Positions 1 through 11,029 of a DNA stretch of 64,000 nucleotides are shown here, piece after piece. Location: the NCBI GenBank assembly GCA_036898135.1, contig CM072522.1:33308951-33372950 (forward strand). The letters are read 5' to 3'. Position numbers and translations under genes: made by a program. This stretch comes from Oncomelania hupensis (lineage: Eukaryota > Mollusca > Gastropoda > Littorinimorpha > Pomatiopsidae). The notes below the pieces were generated by a model that did not search any database, was not told where the DNA came from, and saw nothing but the letters and a program-made list of their open reading frames with translations. Each line of letters begins with the position of its first letter. The first letter of the stretch is position 1.

Positions 1-205
1 CAAGAAAAAAGGTAGGTGACTGGTCTAGCAAAGAAGAAGATTGTATAGTAGATTGATAGAACAGAGTAGGAATGAGAAAGAACAAATGAGAAAGACAGCA
101 ACAGTGGGAATTTAAAGCACTAAATTTACAGAAAGTGGGAATACTATTTATACTGAAACCCCTGGCACCCTCATGAGGGAGAGAAAGGGGGGGGGGGGGG
201 AGCAC
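1..205 (-). repeat. RepA copy, cut by window edge
   Basis: This is the 5' half of a dispersed family that recurs more than ten times in the window (RepA). It is recognised by the shared blocks aaggtaggtgactggtc, gggaatttaaagcacta and atactatttatactgaaa. The family's tandem-repeat tail lies on the opposite side, so the element reads on the minus strand. A run of about 14 G follows at 187-200. From 206 to 404 I see nothing recognisable. Confidence 0.7.
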
Positions 206-404
206 TTCAGCATGCATTCCAAACTACAAAGTTCTTTATCTTTTGAAAAATGTTAATGACAACACAGGTAGCCAAATGTTTTCACTTTGTTTATTCTCAA
301 CAGAGTGTACACCGAGTGCTTACAGCAACAAATAACAATAAAATCACACATTTGAAGTGTCATTTCATAATGATAAGAATTGTTATTTACATAACAACAG
401 ATAA

Positions 405-1110
405 TTGATTGATTGATTGATTTATTGTTGCTTTAGGTCCAGCGGACTCTTCCGAGCCAAATCAGGACCGGACAACCCCCGATCCGCATAAAAGATCTGC
501 TGAAACAACCCCAGTGGGAAAATTGAATGCCCTCCACCGGCCAGTCACTTTACAATAAAGACATCCCACGCGGGGGACGGCTGAGGGTTGACCTCAACTA
601 CGCGAACACCCCGGTTACAAAAACAAAATAGAATACAAACATCATTATAAATCATCAACCAAACACATACATATAAAATGCCTATAGTGCTAAATAGTAC
701 ATTCATAGGAAGCCCTAGTGACCACCCGGCAGAAAGCGTCCAACACTCCCAAGCTGATCCAACAGACCTCATACACAAACAAGGAGTCTTGTCCAGGAAG
801 AGTTTTCAAGAAAAAAGGTAGGTCATTGATCTAGCGAAGAAGAAGATAGTATAGCAGAGTGAAGGACAGAGCAGGAATAGGAAAAAGTAAATGAGGAAGA
901 CAGCGACAGTGGGAATTTAAAGCACTAAATTTCCATAAAGTGGGGATACTATTTATACTGAAAACCCCCGGCACTCCAACGGGGGTACTGTTGCCGCAGT
1001 GAAGCGTCTTGCCTATAAAGGAAAGACAGGTTTTCAACTGTGGCTTTCACTGTTCCCTTTATAGGTTTGAACAATCTACAGTGGCAAGATTGCTCATGAC
1101 CCCAAGGGGT
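405..1110 (-). mobile_element. RepA full-length copy (subfamily A1), TSD-flanked
   Basis: This 706-bp element is bracketed by an exact 11-bp direct repeat, acaacagataa, at 394-404 and 1111-1121, so both ends are defined. Read on the minus strand it starts accccttggggtcatgag. It has an internal TATA-like gtataaatagt and ends with an AATAAA-containing tail of (ATCA)n type. That tail, the TSD and the absence of terminal repeats suggest mobilisation by a LINE. No tRNA-like head is visible. A 57-codon frame shared with other copies lies within 545-778, here altered at its 3' end. The class is unknown: it may be a SINE-like element or a LINE derivative. The interval 1122-1470 shows nothing recognisable. 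Confidence 0.8.
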
Positions 1111-1484
1111 ACAACAGATAATAACATCGTTGGAAATATTAACACAAAATGCTTATTAAGAGATCTATGTCAAAGAAAGCAAACACCCATCAACATCTCA
1201 ATCTACCGTGTATTTTTGTTTTAAATGTTTTACTTGTTCTTGGATTGCAAGCCATTTACCTGTACAAATATTAAACTGTCACCATTTTTTTTCACCAAAG
1301 GCCATGTTTTTCTATATTCGCTGTTGCCATTTTACCTCATCACAGCCCTCTTTTAGAACCAGAATCAGGCTCTTCATTGTCCCCATAACAATACAAGTGG
1401 GTGTGTGGCGTACATAGCAACACAAAGGCACAAATAACCACAAAAGCACTATAAACAGTGATAAACATACTGCATGTCACAAAT

Positions 1485-2185
1485 TGATTTGATTGATTTA
1501 TTGTTGCTTTAGGTCCAGCGGACTCCTCCGAGCCAAATCAAGACCGGACAACCCCCGATCCGCATAAAAGATCTGCTGAAACAACCCTAGTGGGAAAATT
1601 GAACGCCCTCCACCGGCCAGTCACTTTACAATAAAGACATCCCACGCGGGGGACGGCTGAGGGTTTACCTCAACTACGCGAACCCCCGGTTACAAAAACA
1701 AATTAGAATACAACCATCATTACAAATCATCAACGAAACATATACATATAAAATGCCTATATTGCTAAATACTAACATCATAGGAAGCCCTCGTGACCAC
1801 CCAGCAGAAAGCGTCCAACACTCCCAAGCTGATCCAACAGACCTCATACACAAACAAGGAGTCTTGTCCAGGAAGAGTTTTCAAGAAAAAAGGTAGGTCA
1901 TTGATCTATCGAAGAAGAAGATAGTATAGCAGAGTGATAGGACAGAGCAGGAATGGGAAAGAGTATATGAGGAAGATAGCAACAGTGGGAATTTAAGGCA
2001 CTAAATTTCCATAAAGTGGGGATACTATTTATACTGAAACCCCCGGCACTCCAACGGGGGTACTGTTGCCGCAGTGAATCTGTCATGCCTACAAAGGCAA
2101 GACAGGTTTTCAACTGGGGCTTTCACTGTTCCCTTTATAGGTTAGAACAATCTACAGTGGCAAGATTGCTCATGACCCCAAGGGG
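1485..2185 (-). mobile_element. RepA full-length copy (subfamily A1), TSD-flanked
   Basis: A second 701-bp full-length A1 copy has its own 14-bp target-site duplication, tgcatgtcacaaat, at 1471-1484 and 2186-2199. It begins and ends at the same bases as the copy at 405-1110, so these are two independent insertions and not a tandem duplication. The minus-strand frame 1674-1847 (57 codons, ATG to TAG) is intact. The tail has the tgattgattta unit next to the 5' TSD on the plus strand. Confidence 0.82.
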
Positions 2186-2199
2186 TGCATGTCACAAAT

Positions 2200-3000
2200 G
2201 TAAACAACCATAACAATACATACTTTTATAAGTTTTATAATTTATTTATTGTGTTGTATGTGTAATGCATGATTTGCCATTGAGCCAGCAACATGTACTG
2301 TCTTCTTCTTCCTTCTTTCTTGTTCCTTGGTGACATTTTAATACAAACACAGGATGTCAGTTCTTACTATTTTTAATTTTTATCTACTTCTTTTATTATT
2401 ATTTTTTTTAAAAATATATACATTTATATATTAGACAACATCCAGAGAAAGATCTATTAACTTGTTAAAAGTGCAATTTCACAATAATAAGAATTGTTCA
2501 TGACATAAGGAAATAACATCGTCAATAACAGATAATGACTAGCTCTGAGACAAAGAACAATGACAAACAAGTAGAAACACTGTTCAATTACTTATCTTTT
2601 ATTTAGATAACCCATTAATATTTATTTAATGCATTCATATTTAATATTAATTTATCTATTGGCTTCTTTTTGGTAACTGCAAGAATTTAACCTCCGATGC
2701 AACTCTACAATGCGATACAAATTATAAGCCACAATCCCCGAATTTAGAAAAAAAATCAATTCCTTTCATACACAGGGTGTTGCTTATTATAACATGCACA
2801 AGAAAATGACACATATTATTATGAATCTTGACTTCCTTTTGAACAAATTTTAGTCACACTTATAAGGCACAACATATTAAAAGACATGGGCCACAGTCGA
2901 GGAAAAAAAAATTGCCATATAGTCCGTATACATTTTTTCCAAATGTCTCATTCTAAGCATTTTTAAGAACTCAATATCAGTGAAAAATTATCGCACACAA
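2200..3000. other. AT-rich interval without recognised features
   Basis: I see no coding signal, tRNA-like motif or named repeat. Short phrases such as ttcacaatgataagaattgt recur loosely here and near 350 and 3365, which may be old duplicated non-coding sequence. Confidence 0.5.
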
Positions 3001-3009
3001 ACTCTATTT

Positions 3010-3080
3010 ATCTCCTGTATGTAAAGACTGGTGTCTCTTCAAAGACCCAAGTGAAATCTTTTTTACAGACATTTTATAAC
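3010..3080 (-). pseudogene. decayed single C2H2 zinc finger
   Basis: On the minus strand one frame reads SLKRHQSLHTGDK, the second half of a C2H2 finger plus its linker. Immediately upstream, one base out of frame, it reads CKKDFTW. This looks like a relic of a zinc-finger array related to the genes downstream, broken by a frameshift. There is no continuing array on either side. Nothing else is recognised from 3080 to 3450. Confidence 0.5.
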
Positions 3081-4039
3081 TTTATTTACAGAGTAGTCCT
3101 TTAGCTGTTAGAAACATGTAATTACTTAGGCTGCAAACAAACCAAACCATAGCAACAGAACAAATAAAGTGCTGTATCATGCAGCCAGTAAATAATAAAA
3201 TCAAAACTGCGCTGTGAGCACGCTGTTGAGTGTTGAACTATATAAATATGAAGTTAATATTAAATTGTCATACAGTATTTCCTTCAAAATAAAAACAAAT
3301 CATTCAACAGACATCACAGGCAGCAATACATTACAACATAATGCCATAATAATAAAATGTCATTTCACAATGATACAAATTGTATTCTTCTTTGCTGAGT
3401 GTAGTGACCTCTGAGACTACTCTCTATACCGGACATTCAGTTTTTTATTTGTTACAAGGAACAAGGGAGAAAAGGGACATTAAAAGACTTTATAACCTAG
3501 GCCAAGTCAACTGGCTAAAACTCTAAGACAATTACCAAGGAAAGTATAATAACATTGGTACCCATGTGGACAACAGTATGAAATAGGGCAAATAAAGTAA
3601 TAATACATAACCATTAACACTAACTCAATCTTAAAACAAACCTATTACTTACATATGTTACATTATATTTAATTAATCCAATTATGTCCATTGCTTTTGG
3701 AATGTAATTATGTGAGGAGAACAAAACAAACAGCAACACCCTAACGAATGTAATTCTGGAACACTGCAGATCTCTATATTAGCTCCTGTAGCTGTAACAA
3801 GTGTGAAGTAGTCATAGTAAAGGGATCTGATGAGCATTAACTCCAAAGGTCAGGTTTTATCTACATTCTTCACACTCATACCTACATGTACATAAACTAA
3901 CTCATCACAAGTCTTTAGGTGTACAACCAATCCTTCAAAAAAGGAAGCTTATACTGTACTAGGAGGACTCTTTTGGCTGTCTCCTTTACAATCCATTGTC
4001 AAATGTTACCTGTGAAATAATTTGGCCTCACAAAAAGTC

Positions 4040-4112
4040 CCACCATCATAGCCCAAGTGGTAGAGCATCCGCCTGCCAGACTAATGACCCGGGTTGGAAT
4101 CCCGTGGTGGGA
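4040..4112 (+). other. tRNA-like sequence (pseudogene or SINE head)
   Basis: This is a 73-base tRNA-like stretch. It has an acceptor-type pairing CCACCA/TGGTGG, a box A-like tagcccaagtggtagagc and a box B-like gggttggaatccc. The D stem carries a mismatch and the anticodon arm does not fold convincingly, so it is probably not a functional tRNA. The duplicate copy lies at 21,682-21,755. Confidence 0.5.
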
Positions 4113-4114
4113 GA

Positions 4115-4741
4115 AAGTTAGTTAGTTAGTTATTCATTGCTTACAGGGTTCAGAAGACTGCAAAGGGCCGAATCAGGACCACAAAACCAAGAACACAACT
4201 TTGCTGAAAGAGTACTCACTCCTGATCCGCATAAAAGATCTGCCGAAACAACCACCTAGTGGTAACACTGAAGGTACTCCACCAGCTGGTCACTTTACAA
4301 AAAAGACATCCCACGAAGGGGACGCAAAGGCTATACTCTAACATACTCTAAATTATCGAACCCCAGTTTACCAAAACAAAATTAAATACAAACATCATTA
4401 TCAACAAAACACCTACATATAAAATGCCTACATTGCCAAATAATAACATCATAAGAAGCCCCAGTGACCATTTGTCAGAAAACATCCAATATTCCCAAGC
4501 TGATCCAACAGACCTCACACACACACAAATGAGGAGTTTTGTCTTGGAAAAGTTTTTAAGAAAATAAATAGGTGACTGGTCTAGCGAAGAAGAAGATAAT
4601 ATAGTATACAGATTGATAGAACAGTAGGAATGAAAAAGAACAAAGAAGAAAGACAGCGACAGTGAAAAATTAAAGCACTAAATTTCCAGAAAGTGGGGAT
4701 ACTATTTATACTGAAACCCCCAGCACCCCCACAGGCAAAGA
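4115..4741 (-). mobile_element. RepA copy (subfamily A2)
   Basis: This RepA copy has the A2-type tail, seen on the plus strand as gttagttagttagttattc, followed by cattgcttacaggg. It is nearly full length up to the ctgaaacccccagcac end. A run of about 16 G follows at 4742-4757. The copy is shared with the duplicate at 21,761-22,375, so it was inserted before the segmental duplication. Confidence 0.78.
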
Positions 4742-5039
4742 AGGGGGGGGGGGGGGGGCGGGGAAAGGGGGTGGTGGAAGAAATAAAAAGTGGATGGATT
4801 TGTCACTGTCCATTTTAGAAGTATGATTGTTCTGGTGGTTCAGTGTTGATTTAGCTGCCTACTCAATGTTAATTCAATATTCACTGACAGCATTCAAAAT
4901 ATTACAAACATTTCATCCTCAAGCTTATATTACTCTAAGCTTCTTCAAGTACTCAACTGGAACACAAGCATTATTGCACAGACACCTTTTGTTTTTTTCT
5001 GTTAGTACCAACCAACATTATGTTTTATCAAACTGCAAA

Positions 5040-5271
5040 GATGACTAACAGCTGAATATTCCACACAAGTTTCCCATTGTGTATGTATCAACATGTGTTG
5101 CTTCAAATCGTCAGCCAAAGTACAAGCTTAATTACAAGCATCACACACGTGTTTTATATTTACAATATGTGCAAGCTCATGTCTTTTTAAATAGCTAATC
5201 TTTGTGAAAGTTGTAATACAAAAAGTACACACGATTTTTTTCTCCTGCATGTGAAAGCTTCGTTTCAAACA
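5040..5271 (-). pseudogene. degenerate zinc fingers downstream of ZNF copy 1
   Basis: The minus strand keeps finger fragments: CxxC-like HVC..C spacing, HKL.H and TGEK remnants. They follow the stop codon of the array at 5272 and are interrupted by frameshifts and stops. The homologous region in copy 2 (23,640-23,875) keeps slightly more of one finger. This looks like the former C-terminal extension of the array. Confidence 0.55.
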
Positions 5272-6492
5272 TCACACACATGTTTTTTTATGTAAGTGTT
5301 TATGTACCCTCAATTGGCTAGACCAAAGAAAAGCTTCAGCACAAACCTCACAAACATGCTTTTTCTCAACCGTATCATCCGTATGTAAGTGTTTATGTAC
5401 TCTCAATTGGCTATGCCAAAGAAAAGCTTCAGCACAAACCTCACACACATGATTTTTCTCTCCTGTATGTGCAAGCTTATGTGCCTTCAAACTGCTAGCC
5501 GTAGTGAAACTTTTACTGCAAACATCACACACATGGCTTCTCTCTCCTGTATGTATAACTTTATGTTTTTTCAAACTGCCTGCCTTAATGAAAGCTTTAC
5601 TACAAATATCGCAAACATAATTTCTTTCTCTTGTACTGTGTGTCTGCTTATGTTCCTTCAAACTGTATGCCTTAGCGAAAGCTTTACTACAAATATCGCA
5701 AACATGATTTCTTTCTCTTGTACTGTGTGTCTGCTTATGTGCCTTCAAACTACAAGCCAAAGTGAAAGCTTTGTTACAAACATCACACACATGATTTTTC
5801 TCTTTTGTATGTCTAAGCTTATGTAACTTCAAATGGCCGGCCTGTTTGAATGCTTTAGAACAAATATCACACACATAATTTTTCTCTCCTGTATGTGTAA
5901 GCTTGTGTGTCTTCAATTCAGCAGACTTTACGAAAGCTTTATTACAAACATCACACACATGATTTTTCTGTCCTGTATGTCTACGCTTATGATGTAGTTT
6001 CAAATATGTAGCCCGAGTGAAAGCTTTATTACAAACATCACAAACATGATTTTTCTCTCCTGTACGAGTATGTGTAAGTTTATGTACTTTAACATCTCTT
6101 GCATGAGTGAAAGCTTTATTACAAAATTCACACACATGAATCTTCTCAGCTGTGTGTATAAGCTTATGTTGTTTCAAATAGTCAGCCTGAGTGAAAGCTT
6201 TATTACAAACATTACAAATATGATTTCTCTCTCCTGTATGTATACGTTTATGTAGTTTCAAATTCCTTGCACGAGTGAAAGCTTTATTACAAAATTCACA
6301 CACAAGAGTCTTCTCTCCTATGTGTACCAACTTGTGTTGCTTAAAAAGTGATGATGTAGCAAATGATTTCTGACAAACATAAATGTAACTAGCGCCTGAG
6401 GCAGAAGAGAACTTGACAGCTGATGAATGTGTTGCTGTGGTGTTGCCAGTAAACAATGGAATCTCTGGTCGTGTGGCACATGCAATTGGTAT
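5272..6492 (-). CDS. C2H2 zinc-finger protein, terminal exon (copy 1)
   Basis: This minus-strand exon encodes about 406 residues. A short Ser/Thr-rich leader is followed by one degenerate finger that lacks its first cysteine (YVCQKSFATSSLFKQH), then twelve C2H2 fingers of the form CDVCNKAFTxAxxLKxHKxxH joined by TGEKN-type linkers. Such proteins are normally nuclear DNA-binding regulators. The frame runs on upstream to a TTG at 6513 with no ATG, and the sequence cttgtttgtgcag just before 6492 is a good splice acceptor. I therefore call this a 3' exon spliced from upstream. The last two fingers are near-duplicates joined by an unusual TDDTVEKK linker; copy 2 has only one of them. The finger at about 6005 has an extra histidine before its second zinc-binding histidine. 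The target is unknown. Confidence 0.85.
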   Translation of the reverse strand: MPIACATRPEIPLFTGNTTATHSSAVKFSSASGASYIYVCQKSFATSSLFKQHKLVHIGEKTLVCEFCNKAFTRARNLKLHKRIHTGERNHICNVCNKAFTQADYLKQHKLIHTAEKIHVCEFCNKAFTHARDVKVHKLTHTRTGEKNHVCDVCNKAFTRATYLKLHHKRRHTGQKNHVCDVCNKAFVKSAELKTHKLTHTGEKNYVCDICSKAFKQAGHLKLHKLRHTKEKNHVCDVCNKAFTLACSLKAHKQTHSTRERNHVCDICSKAFAKAYSLKEHKQTHSTRERNYVCDICSKAFIKAGSLKKHKVIHTGERSHVCDVCSKSFTTASSLKAHKLAHTGEKNHVCEVCAEAFLWHSQLRVHKHLHTDDTVEKKHVCEVCAEAFLWSSQLRVHKHLHKKTCV

Positions 6493-6686
6493 CTGCACAA
6501 ACAAGACTGACAATGTACAGGGTGGCCAGTAAGCCCCTGTTCATCCACTTTATCTGTCTGCTGTCCCTCATTCTCACTGTATAATATAATGCAACAATGA
6601 GACAATATAGAAACACACACACACAAACACAAATTATAAAACGTGCATAACTGAGCATAACATAATAACAAATGGATGGGTAGGGA

Positions 6687-7000
6687 CATTGACTATAAAA
6701 GGGGTCCAAAGATGAAAAATGAAATTGCCATTGTTACTTTCTACTTCATCACTAGGAAAGTGGGGCTGAAGACTTACAATCCGCCCTGTACATTGACTAT
6801 AAAAGGGGTCCAAAGATGAAAAATAAAATTGCCATTGTTAATTTCTACTTCATCACTAGGAAAGTGGGGCTGAAGACTAACTACAATCCGCCCTGTACAT
6901 TGACTATAAAAGGGGTCCAAAGATGAAAAATGAAATTGCCATTGTTACTTTCTACTTCATCACTAGGAAAGTGTGACTGAAGACTAACTACAGTCAGGTG
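6687..7000. repeat. three tandem copies of a ~105-bp unit
   Basis: The unit starts tacattgactataaaagg and contains tctacttcatcactaggaaag. It occurs at about 6687-6788, 6789-6895 and 6896-7000. Copy 2 of the segmental duplication has a single unit (near 25,240-25,530, split by a SINE), so this expansion is specific to copy 1. Confidence 0.8.
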
Positions 7001-7061
7001 TGTAATGAACACATAAATTAACAGACTTCATCGATATGCATCTGAAACTTGTAACTCACTT

Positions 7062-8187
7062 TATATATTTCTTATTAAGCACGAGTCCAAGTTTTAAAAC
7101 AATTTAAATAAAATGTGGTATAAAATTCAGTATGACATCATTTATCAAACAGCACGTTTACACTTCAAAGATTTGATACTAACATGAAATAAGCCTCACA
7201 GCATTCTAAAACCTCCTGAATAGGTTACAAAAAAGAAAGGGAGCTGACACGCAAAATACTATAAAAGAAAGAGGAGAATCTCAAACACGGTCTCATTCAA
7301 CACAATAAATTTAAAAAAACAAAAAAAAAACATGTTTATTCAGAATCACCAAAAAAAAATCACAACATAGAGAATGATTATCTAGCTAACTAAACACAGA
7401 AACTAAATCAAGAAATGCTGCTATACAAAGCAAAAATAATGAGAAATGCATATAATCTTTTTTGATATCACGATACTTTTGAAGCAAGATGGAACCAACG
7501 GCCTAGAGTGCTAGCTATCTGAGGCCAAGGCAGGCTATTTTTAGGCATCAGGCAGAGTGCTAAACTGCCTCAAATTACTGACTGAAATCAATGGAGTACA
7601 GTCTATTTTAATTTCAGCGACTAAGAACTCTCAACACTTCCTCAGTAATGAATAACTGAAACAACCCTGCCTCTGAAATGTTATCAATATGATTTGGTAT
7701 GGTAAATACACTAAATCAATCCGCCACTGCTGATAGTAACCATCCGATACTTGTCCAATACTTTCATCGCCTGAAACACTGGATACTCCACTAATGTCGG
7801 CAACTTCTTGTTCAGATTCACCACCCAGCCTAGCTGTCACTTTGCCTACATTAAAACCATGTCATGACTCATCATTACAGCCTAAGAAAGGTTCATGAAA
7901 GAGGTCTTCGTCGTCCAACTAAAAAATTTGGAGACCGAACAGACTTGATCCCAGCACCTTTCCATTGAGAATACAGCAGTAGAAATAGCTCAGGGAGTAA
8001 CACTGCCTTGTTGCCGATATTCAAAGTAATTTTCGGTGGTAACCTAACAACAGAGCTTGTGTACTTCGGCTCCAAACAAGAGCATCCAGCGCTGGTGGCG
8101 TATGTCAACTACAGTAGCTGCCAACATTTTGTGTGTGGCACTTACAGTGTACTAAAGTTTAAAACAATTATCAGTACATTCTAATTA
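7062..8187. other. copy-1-specific interval, unrecognised
   Basis: This interval has no counterpart in copy 2. Minus-strand frames at 7631-7840 (acidic, Ser-rich) and 7893-8108 are open, but they lack recognisable domains or convincing exon borders. I cannot assign a function. Confidence 0.4.
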
Positions 8188-10973
8188 CAGGGTCTATTCA
8201 AATACAAAATACCTATGGGCCAATTGGCCCGCTGATCATAAAATCAATGGGCCAATTTCAAAAGCAATGGGCCCAAAATGCGGCGAGCTAGAAACAGCAA
8301 CAAAACTGGCAAAAGTCAAAATTAATGATTGACATGTTTAAAGAATGAAGTGGTGCTTTTGACATTACCTTTTTGGCTTTACATTGACGGATTTGAAGAT
8401 GCAATTTTAATTCGCCGCTTAGGGTTACTCCACTTTGCAACAGCTGCTGAGAAGTCAAATGTGTCCATTGTCCCACCTTCAATCTTGACTCTCATCAGCT
8501 GGTCACACCTGTCAGCTGAGAGCCTGTTCCTGAGAGCTGTGACAGTCAAGTTTTGCACACTGAAGGTGCGCTCACAGTCACTGGTATGGACAGGGTGGGT
8601 AAGTGCCAGACAGGCAAGCTTGCGGAGGTTAGGGCACAAGCTTTCTGAGTCTCCCTCCTGGTCACTGGCAATGGCCATCCAAAGAGTGGAAAAGGGAGTA
8701 GTTGGGTACTGTTCTCTTTTCACAAGTCTTTTCACTTCTACCCATTCTTTTATGATGTCAGCTGTTGAGCACTGAAGAAAAGGTACAGAATGGAACTTTG
8801 ACACCTCTCCTGTTGGACTCTTGATTGTGTGTTCCTGAGGAGCAGTGTAGAAGTCAGCAATGGCTCTAACGTCCTCATTTCTCCATGTGTCAAGCTCACT
8901 GTCAGGGATGAAGTTAATTTTATGCAAACCAAGTGCTGAAAATCTGAACATCATGCTATCCTCAGGGAACCTGGTTCTCATATTGTCTATCATGGCCTGT
9001 AGGAACTTGGCCTTAACAGACTGAAAGTGAGTGGCATTTCTGGCAACAGTGTGGTGTTTCTTGAAGACTCCTTCTTGCAGATCTTCATCCAGTAGGCTAT
9101 AGTATGTAGACCTGCCCTCCTCAACTTTGTCGTCTCTCATCATTTCTAGAGCTCTGATGCATGAGTCTACCTTCACCTTGACTTTTGCTATGTCTGTGTT
9201 AGATTGTTGAAAGAAGAGACTTAGTATCATTATTGGCTGCAGCCAATCCATCATGCCATAGCTGAGCCGGATGAACATTTCCTGTGCAATCTTCTTTTTT
9301 ACCCCAGTTGCCTTTGCATCATTTGCTGCGCTTCTAGCATCCAAGAAAGTGATGAGGGAATCCAAAGTGCGGTAGACTGTCTCTAGAGCTTTGAAGAACG
9401 AAAGCCATCTCACAGCATGAACTTCCTTATACTTCACCACAGGGTCACTCAAGAGCTCTTGAACTGCTTGAAGTTCATCACATTTCTTTGGTGATTTGTG
9501 AAACAAGTAAAAGATGGAGGTGATTGTTTCTTTAAAAGTCTTGATTGCTGGAACTGAGTCAGCAGCCTGCTCAGACACTAACGCTACTCTGTGGGCACTA
9601 CAGTGAGTGTTCTTTATGTTTGGATTTTTTCTCAGGAAGTGCCCTGTCACACCATTTGTTGTTCCTGTCATGACAGATGCACCGTCTGTGCCAAGACCCA
9701 TTACTTTTGTCAAAGGAATTTTCCTTGAATCTAGTTCTGCCTTCACAGCCTCAAAAATACCCTTTCCTGTGGCATCAGTAATCCTCACATCAGTCAGAAA
9801 ACAAGTGGATGGTTGAAGAGAAATGGGATCAACAATCCTGACGTTTATAGCAAGTTTATGATTAACTAAAATATCAGTACTTTCATCAGTAAAAATGGTT
9901 ATCACAGGGGAATTGATTATTTTCTGAGTAATGTTCTCGTCTATCAGGTCTGACATAACCTTCAGAAAACCTTGTGCTGATGTTGTGCTTGAGTAGTCAG
10001 TTTTATCACTAACCTGTAAATTTTCAATGTGTGGTACTTTCAGATGTTTCAAGAACATTATCAGTGAATGGTATTTGTCAAGGGGGAGATTTTCCTGTGC
10101 TAACCAAAAAACACTTTTCAGTGCGACTTGTAGTGCTTCATCTTCTTTGCTAACAGCCTTTTCCACTGCCACCTCCATGTTTCTTCTATTCTCTCCCAAC
10201 TTCAGGGTTCTTTTGTGATCAGAGTGATCTACGTGTCGGCTGAGGGTGCTTGTCCTGAAATTATCCGTGCCTTGCGCTAGAGAGTTAGTGAATTTTAGCG
10301 ACCGACAATCTTTGCAAAACATCATACCGTTAGAGTATTCCAGCCATGGATATTTTGACAACCAAGCTACCTGAAAATTTCTTTTCTCCTTTGTTGTCTG
10401 GTCGCATGGATCGGGGCGTGATGATGTTGACGATCCCGGTTTAGATTGTGTCGCATTTTCATCTCCGCTAAACGTGCGAGGTGCATCACTGCTTGACTGG
10501 TGCGCTACTTCAGTAGTATTCATATGATTATGATCCAATGTATCGGACGCAGGCTCATCAAGGTTTCCTTGCGCTGGTTTTGCAAACGATTGCATTTGGA
10601 ACAATGTTTTCTGCCCTTCCATGGGCTTTAACTTCTTTTTAGGAGGCATTTCTCAATTTCAGATCGCAAAAAAACTTCGATCGATCCATACGCAGTGAGA
10701 GAGATTCAATTTCATTGGTACAATCGGATAATTTTAGCCAATGAACGCAATGAACGCAGCTGTAACGCGGTAGAAGCTGAAAGGATTACTTCCCTTGCCT
10801 GGCATTCCACGGTGGCTCAAGGGTTGAAACGTCACACGATCAAAGTGCGCTAAACCGCACAAGTTTTGCGATATTTTTGTATGCGCCGATCGGCGCACGA
10901 GGCAACAAATTAATGGGCCAAATTTTTGTTTATGCGCCAATTGGCGCAGGGCGCGGCCCAAAAATAAACCCTG
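8188..10973 (-). mobile_element. hAT-superfamily DNA transposon, apparently complete
   Basis: This 2,786-bp element has terminal inverted repeats: CAGGGTCTATTC at the left and, in reverse complement, CAGGGTTTATTT at the right. Subterminal gggccaattggcc and gcgccaattggcgc palindromes lie at both ends. The hexamer TAATTA directly flanks both termini (8182-8187 and 10974-10979). A clean 8-bp hAT target duplication is not obvious, because the palindromic flank makes the border ambiguous. The element carries one uninterrupted transposase gene and sits in the large intron of zinc-finger gene copy 1. It is absent from copy 2. Confidence 0.85.
8379..10649 (-). CDS. hAT transposase (ZNF862/C17orf113-like), intact
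   Basis: This 756-residue protein starts at an ATG. A basic N-terminus (MPPKKKLKP) precedes a TTF/BED-like zinc finger at about residues 95-145, with WLSKYPWLEY, C112/C115 and H139/H145. The RNase H-like catalytic core follows, with FTDESTDI (D255), GLGTDGASVMTG (D322) and the HCSAHR motif (C350, H353). The C-terminal dimerisation region holds CERTFS (E693) and LRNRL. In the hAT family this protein cuts and reinserts the element at its inverted repeats. No frameshift or stop interrupts it, so it may be recent or functional. Domesticated vertebrate relatives exist, but here the flanking TIRs argue for a transposon and not a host gene. Confidence 0.9.
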   Translation of the reverse strand: MPPKKKLKPMEGQKTLFQMQSFAKPAQGNLDEPASDTLDHNHMNTTEVAHQSSSDAPRTFSGDENATQSKPGSSTSSRPDPCDQTTKEKRNFQVAWLSKYPWLEYSNGMMFCKDCRSLKFTNSLAQGTDNFRTSTLSRHVDHSDHKRTLKLGENRRNMEVAVEKAVSKEDEALQVALKSVFWLAQENLPLDKYHSLIMFLKHLKVPHIENLQVSDKTDYSSTTSAQGFLKVMSDLIDENITQKIINSPVITIFTDESTDILVNHKLAINVRIVDPISLQPSTCFLTDVRITDATGKGIFEAVKAELDSRKIPLTKVMGLGTDGASVMTGTTNGVTGHFLRKNPNIKNTHCSAHRVALVSEQAADSVPAIKTFKETITSIFYLFHKSPKKCDELQAVQELLSDPVVKYKEVHAVRWLSFFKALETVYRTLDSLITFLDARSAANDAKATGVKKKIAQEMFIRLSYGMMDWLQPIMILSLFFQQSNTDIAKVKVKVDSCIRALEMMRDDKVEEGRSTYYSLLDEDLQEGVFKKHHTVARNATHFQSVKAKFLQAMIDNMRTRFPEDSMMFRFSALGLHKINFIPDSELDTWRNEDVRAIADFYTAPQEHTIKSPTGEVSKFHSVPFLQCSTADIIKEWVEVKRLVKREQYPTTPFSTLWMAIASDQEGDSESLCPNLRKLACLALTHPVHTSDCERTFSVQNLTVTALRNRLSADRCDQLMRVKIEGGTMDTFDFSAAVAKWSNPKRRIKIASSNPSM

Positions 10974-11029
10974 TAATTACAGCACTACACGGTTCATGTG
11001 CTGAAAATGTGTAAAAGAGACAGCAAGCT

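Noticed and set aside
405..2185. RepA pair as a simple tandem duplication
   Set aside because: Each copy has its own, different target-site duplication, so they are separate insertions.
4040..4112. Functional tRNA gene
   Set aside because: Acceptor and T arms pair but the D stem and anticodon arm do not, and related pieces occur in repeats at 21,682 and 62,793.
5300..6400. Regular ~84-base periodic repeats resembling a CRISPR-like array
   Set aside because: The period is that of C2H2 fingers with conserved linkers and an intact reading frame.
6492..6513. Translation start of the zinc-finger protein at 6513
   Set aside because: The first codon is TTG and a splice acceptor follows it; the same holds for copy 2 at 25036.
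7631..8108. Possible host exons in the copy-1-specific interval
   Set aside because: The frames are open but I see no reliable splice borders or domain, so they are not annotated as genes.
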